DNA of 8,802 bases from Thermoflexus hugenholtzii JAD2 (lineage in GTDB: Bacteria; Chloroflexota; Dehalococcoidia; SHYB01), in the NCBI GenBank assembly GCA_945861815.1, contig CAMAVV010000055.1, positions 1 to 8,802 on the forward strand, in the 5' to 3' direction. Made by a program: the position numbers and the translations under genes. Below, piece after piece: positions 6,916 to 8,802 of this stretch (its first letter is position 1; each line of letters begins with the position of its first letter). The notes below the pieces were generated by a model that was given only the letters and a program-made list of their open reading frames with translations, was not told where the DNA came from and searched no databases.

Positions 6916-7809
6916 CTACCGAAAGGCCGGCATCACCTTCGCGGCGAACCACTCCATCCACCGCATGTAATCGGCGGGCGACTCCCAGGCAAAACGCAGT
7001 GACAGGTGCGAAACGCCCGCCTGCTGGTAGCGCCTGATATAGTCGATGGCCTGCTCCGGCGTCTCCAGCGGACGCTCCGGGTAATACTTCAGCACGCGGG
7101 GGCTCATTTCAAGCGTCGGCTTGCCCATCCCCAGCGTCCCAGCGAAGGTGAACGCGGATGAATCCCGGCCGTAGGTCTTCGCCATCCCCTTGATCGTCGC
7201 GATGCGCGCCGCCATCTCGTCCGGCGTTCCGGCGTCCGGCGACCAGCCGTCGCCAAGCTCCGCCACCCGTCGCAGGGCGCGCGCCTTGCTGCCGCCGATC
7301 CAGATGGGAACGTGGGGCTTCTGCACACACTTCGGCTCGAAGACGATGCTTGGGAAACTGACGAAACGCCCCTGGAACGAGGGCCTCTCCTCCGTCCACA
7401 GCGCCTTCATCGCCCTGATGTACTCGTCCGTCAGCGGGCCGCGTGTTTCGAAGGGGATGCCCAGCGCCTCGAACTCATGCTGCATCCATCCAGCCGTCAT
7501 CGTGACGTTGATGCGCCCCTGGGAAATCACGTCCAGCGTGGCGATGAGCTTCGCCGTCTGGATGCATGGGCGATAGGGCACAACCAGCACGCTAAAGGTG
7601 AGGCGCAGCTTTCTGGTCAGGGTCGCGAGATGGGAGGCGAGGACGAAGTTGTCGTACCAGACACCAGGCGTAACGACGTGCTCGCCGAACTGGACGCCAT
7701 AAAGGCCAACCGCTTCAGCGTGCTTGGCCGCCTCGCCGATAGCCTTCGTGCCGCCCCACTTTTCATAGGGCGATGAGACGCTCACATCGAAGTGCATGGG
7801 GAGAGTCAT
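6916..7809 (-). CDS. LLM class (luciferase-like) F420/flavin-dependent oxidoreductase, Rv2161c-like
   Basis: This 297-residue TIM-barrel protein belongs to the luciferase-like monooxygenase family, whose members use reduced F420 or FMN to reduce or oxygenate diverse small molecules. Family landmarks in order are: FGEHVVTP (residues 41-48); the barrel strand VVPYRPCIQTAK (76-87), where relatives carry the PxRxP-type segment; SQGRINV with GR at 98-99; AGWMQHEFEALGIPFETRG (106-124), typical of the Rv2161c-type subgroup; a DEY helix; and PIWIGGS (168-174), the usual cofactor-phosphate strand and loop. No signal peptide or membrane segment is present. F420 rather than FMN is suggested by the subgroup, not shown. 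The substrate is unknown. ATG 7809 lies 9 bases after the hicA remnant and lacks a good Shine-Dalgarno sequence; ATG 7797 is an alternative start four codons in. It converges on rlmN with 22 bases between stops and no clear terminator. Confidence 0.92.
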   Translation of the reverse strand: MTLPMHFDVSVSSPYEKWGGTKAIGEAAKHAEAVGLYGVQFGEHVVTPGVWYDNFVLASHLATLTRKLRLTFSVLVVPYRPCIQTAKLIATLDVISQGRINVTMTAGWMQHEFEALGIPFETRGPLTDEYIRAMKALWTEERPSFQGRFVSFPSIVFEPKCVQKPHVPIWIGGSKARALRRVAELGDGWSPDAGTPDEMAARIATIKGMAKTYGRDSSAFTFAGTLGMGKPTLEMSPRVLKYYPERPLETPEQAIDYIRRYQQAGVSHLSLRFAWESPADYMRWMEWFAAKVMPAFR

Positions 7810-7818
7810 ACGTTCATA

Positions 7819-8017
7819 TCAAAGGTCTTTAGGCCGCAGTCCTGTCTTACGCGCAATCCTGGCGAGCATTCGCGGCCCAATCTCATCTGAGTCATGGAAG
7901 GCAAATGCGAAATCTGGCCAGGCTCTTGTGGAGGACTCGATGAGAACCCGACTGACGCTTGAGAGCCCGTCCAGACCTGAGAAGCGCCTGCAGCACCTCG
8001 CGGGCCTTTGCGCTCAT
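7819..8017 (-). pseudogene. hicA: HicA-family toxin gene disrupted by a frameshift
   Basis: HicA toxins are small dsRBD-like mRNA interferases with a catalytic His in a GSH motif. Here ATG 8017 overlaps the hicB stop (ATGA, 8014-8017) and opens a frame reading MSAKAREVLQALLRSG, then LKRQSGSHRVL with His26, as in HicA. That frame ends at TGA 7894-7892 after 41 residues of increasingly unlike sequence. The second half of HicA is readable one frame over: WPDFAFAFHDSDEIGP from about 7920, then RMLARIARKTGLRPKDL, ending at TGA 7821-7819. The span of 199 bases is 66 codons plus one base, so one extra base or two missing bases, probably between 7918 and 7940, would explain it. The second frame has no start codon of its own. 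Residue 17 is Arg where relatives often carry Trp or another hydrophobic residue, consistent with decay. A sequencing or assembly error is the main alternative. Confidence 0.82.
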
Positions 8018-8220
8018 GCCGCCCTAAACGACACCCTCAAAAGCTCCGACCCAGCCTCGCCGTGCTCCAGCCGGTCGGCAATCACCCGCAACGCCAGCGC
8101 CTTCGCCTTTGCAAGGGCAAGCTTACGCGTAGAGCCATATGCCATCACCCCAGGCAACTCTGGCACCTCTGCGATCCACCGCCCATCTTTTTCACGCTCA
8201 ATCTCGATTCGTAGATTCAT
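8014..8220 (-). CDS. hicB: HicB-family antitoxin (short form)
   Basis: This 68-residue protein matches the partial RNase H-like domain of HicB antitoxins: MNLRIEIEREKDGRWIAEVP, then ELPGVMAYGSTR, a helix rich in Ala and Lys, and ALRVIADRLEHGE. HicB neutralises HicA by direct binding. This short version lacks the C-terminal ribbon-helix-helix or helix-turn-helix DNA-binding domain of longer HicB proteins, so autoregulation through it is doubtful, though short HicB forms of this size are a known group. The antitoxin gene precedes the toxin, the reverse of the classic hicAB order but seen elsewhere, and overlaps it by four bases, which implies coupled translation. It seems intact although its partner is frameshifted. 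The ribosome binding site is weak (AGGG four to seven bases before ATG 8220), and a possible extended -10 lies upstream. Confidence 0.88.
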   Translation of the reverse strand: MNLRIEIEREKDGRWIAEVPELPGVMAYGSTRKLALAKAKALALRVIADRLEHGEAGSELLRVSFRAA

Positions 8221-8249
8221 AACCCTGCCTGGCCTCTATTTCTTCCCTA

Positions 8250-8258
8250 ATCTTAGCA
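8250..8258 (-). promoter_or_regulatory. Possible extended -10 element upstream of hicB
   Basis: On the minus strand the sequence reads TGC followed by TAAGAT, an extended -10 arrangement with two mismatches to TATAAT. It lies about 30 bases before the hicB start. No good -35 box accompanies it. It is the best candidate for a hic promoter in this spacer, but the match is modest. Confidence 0.3.
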
Positions 8259-8299
8259 GGATTGCGGTTCGTTCAGTGCCTTCAGTCCTTTCCGAAGGA

Positions 8300-8344
8300 C
8301 TCCGCGTGTGTCTTCACTCCGTATGTGTCTGCACCCCGCGTGCC
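8300..8344. repeat. 17-base imperfect tandem repeat, about 2.6 copies
   Basis: Unit 1 is 8300-8316 (CTCCGCGTGTGTCTTCA) and unit 2 is 8317-8333 (CTCCGTATGTGTCTGCA), identical at 14 of 17 positions. A weaker partial third copy (CCCCGCGTGCC) begins at 8334. The array is non-coding and may have arisen by replication slippage or be a remnant of a larger repeat. Its function is unknown. Confidence 0.65.
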
Positions 8345-8347
8345 CCA

Positions 8348-8376
8348 CCGGGGCCGCATCGGAGCCGCACCGGAGC
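8348..8376. repeat. 11-base imperfect tandem repeat, about 2.6 copies
   Basis: CCGGGGCCGCA (8348-8358) is followed directly by TCGGAGCCGCA (8359-8369) and the partial copy CCGGAGC (8370-8376). It starts just after the 17-base repeat array in the same spacer. Slippage in GC-rich non-coding DNA is the simplest explanation. Confidence 0.5.
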
Positions 8377-8398
8377 GCTCTCAGTGGATGTACTTCCC

Positions 8399-8802
8399 CT
8401 ACGCCCTCCCCAAAAACTCCCGCACGATGCGCTCGAAATCCTCGGGCCGGTTCTGATGAAAGCCGTGCGATGCGCCCTTCACCTGCACAAGCGTCGCCTT
8501 TGCGTTCGCCGCGGCCATCTTCTGCGCCGTCTCGGCGGGCAGGTCCGGGCTGTGCTCGCACTGCACCACCAGCGTCGGACAAGAAATACGTTGGAACTGC
8601 TCCCACACATATGGCGCCTCTGCATGCACCGCGGTCTCGTATATCCACGACGTCTCCGGGTCGTTCTTCCAGATATACTGCCCCACCCAGTTCTTGCGCA
8701 GGATATTTGCCTCCACCTGCCGGTAGAAAGTGTCGTCGTGGCCGGGGTTACCCTTCTTCAAGTAATCGATGGCAGCCTGTTCGCCGGGGAAGCTCTTGGG
8801 GC
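8399..8802 (-). CDS. Alpha/beta hydrolase, C-terminal part (5' end outside window)
   Basis: The frame is open from the right edge of the window and ends at TAG 8401-8399, giving 133 C-terminal residues. The visible part contains a cap-region stretch (WVGQYIWKNDPETSWIYE), then the core strand CPTLVVQCEHSPDLP, where the Asp after EHSP fits the usual triad acid region, and the C-terminal GASHGFHQNRPEDFERIV with the probable catalytic His in GASHGFH. The end REFLGRA is typical of monomeric alpha/beta hydrolases. The nucleophile elbow and oxyanion hole lie outside the window, so the catalytic type (esterase, haloalkane dehalogenase, C-C hydrolase and others) cannot be told. An in-frame TTG at 8761 is not a real start, since the homologous frame continues upstream of it. 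It is transcribed towards hicB across a 178-base spacer, so cotranscription is possible but not indicated. Confidence 0.85.
   Translation of the reverse strand, partial: PKSFPGEQAAIDYLKKGNPGHDDTFYRQVEANILRKNWVGQYIWKNDPETSWIYETAVHAEAPYVWEQFQRISCPTLVVQCEHSPDLPAETAQKMAAANAKATLVQVKGASHGFHQNRPEDFERIVREFLGRA

Larger units (their letters stand above)
8221..8398. other. Non-coding spacer between the alpha/beta hydrolase and hicB
   Basis: These 178 bases hold no credible gene. From right to left on the plus-strand map they contain an 11-base tandem repeat (8348-8376), a 17-base tandem repeat (8300-8344), a 7-bp hairpin with a four-base loop (8284-8301: AGTCCTT, TCCG, AAGGACT), and the possible hicB promoter. 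The hairpin lies downstream of the hydrolase gene, but no T-run follows on the minus strand, so it is not a standard intrinsic terminator. Confidence 0.6.

Noticed and set aside
7892..8017. Programmed ribosomal frameshifting in hicA
   Set aside because: No slippery heptamer or downstream structure is apparent near 7918-7940; mutation or sequence error is simpler.
8261..8280. GGTTCG-like sequence as part of a tRNA T-arm
   Set aside because: No matching acceptor stem, D-arm or anticodon arm is present nearby.
8284..8301. Hairpin as an intrinsic terminator for the alpha/beta hydrolase
   Set aside because: The stem is only 7 bp and no T-run follows on the minus strand.
8253..8648. Minus-strand open frame overlapping the alpha/beta hydrolase and spacer
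   Set aside because: It is out of frame with the clearly conserved hydrolase C-terminus and shows no domain.

Overview
The window is a gene-dense, GC-rich bacterial chromosomal fragment that looks like core metabolism and translation plus one small toxin-antitoxin remnant. The gene content suggests an uncultivated Chloroflexota-like bacterium (Dehalococcoidia/SAR202 type). It includes a GTP-type PEP carboxykinase, a dienelactone hydrolase starting MCYDKDARPP, a luciferase-like F420-type oxidoreductase and a short HicB. This placement rests on family resemblance only and is an inference. I see no phage genes, IS elements, CRISPR arrays, tRNAs or rRNAs.

Left part, plus strand. The window opens inside leuS: its catalytic N-terminal part is outside, while the editing domain, KMSKS loop and C-terminal domains are present. 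After a 150-base gap with a promoter-like box and a strong ribosome binding site comes a single VOC/glyoxalase-fold gene. A second gap of about 140 bases carries a TATAAT box ahead of pckG (GTP-dependent PEP carboxykinase, most likely starting at GTG 2492).

Middle, plus strand. pckG, a dienelactone hydrolase, a HAD phosphatase and rlmN are packed with gaps of 25, 10 and -4 bases, so they probably form one operon. It links gluconeogenesis and small-molecule hydrolysis to 23S rRNA/tRNA methylation. The HAD stop and rlmN start overlap as ATGA.

Right part, minus strand. An LLM-class flavin/F420 oxidoreductase converges on rlmN with 22 bases between the stops. Upstream of it lies a hicB-hicA pair: HicB is intact and short, but hicA is frameshifted halfway, with both halves recognisable in different frames. 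Upstream of hicB is about 180 bases of non-coding DNA with two kinds of short tandem repeat, then the C-terminal part of an alpha/beta hydrolase running off the window.

I found no convincing new biological system. The items most worth a second look are the broken HicA toxin beside an intact antitoxin, the repeat-bearing spacer upstream of hicB, the near-identical -10 region shared by the VOC gene and pckG, and the mixed pckG-rlmN operon.
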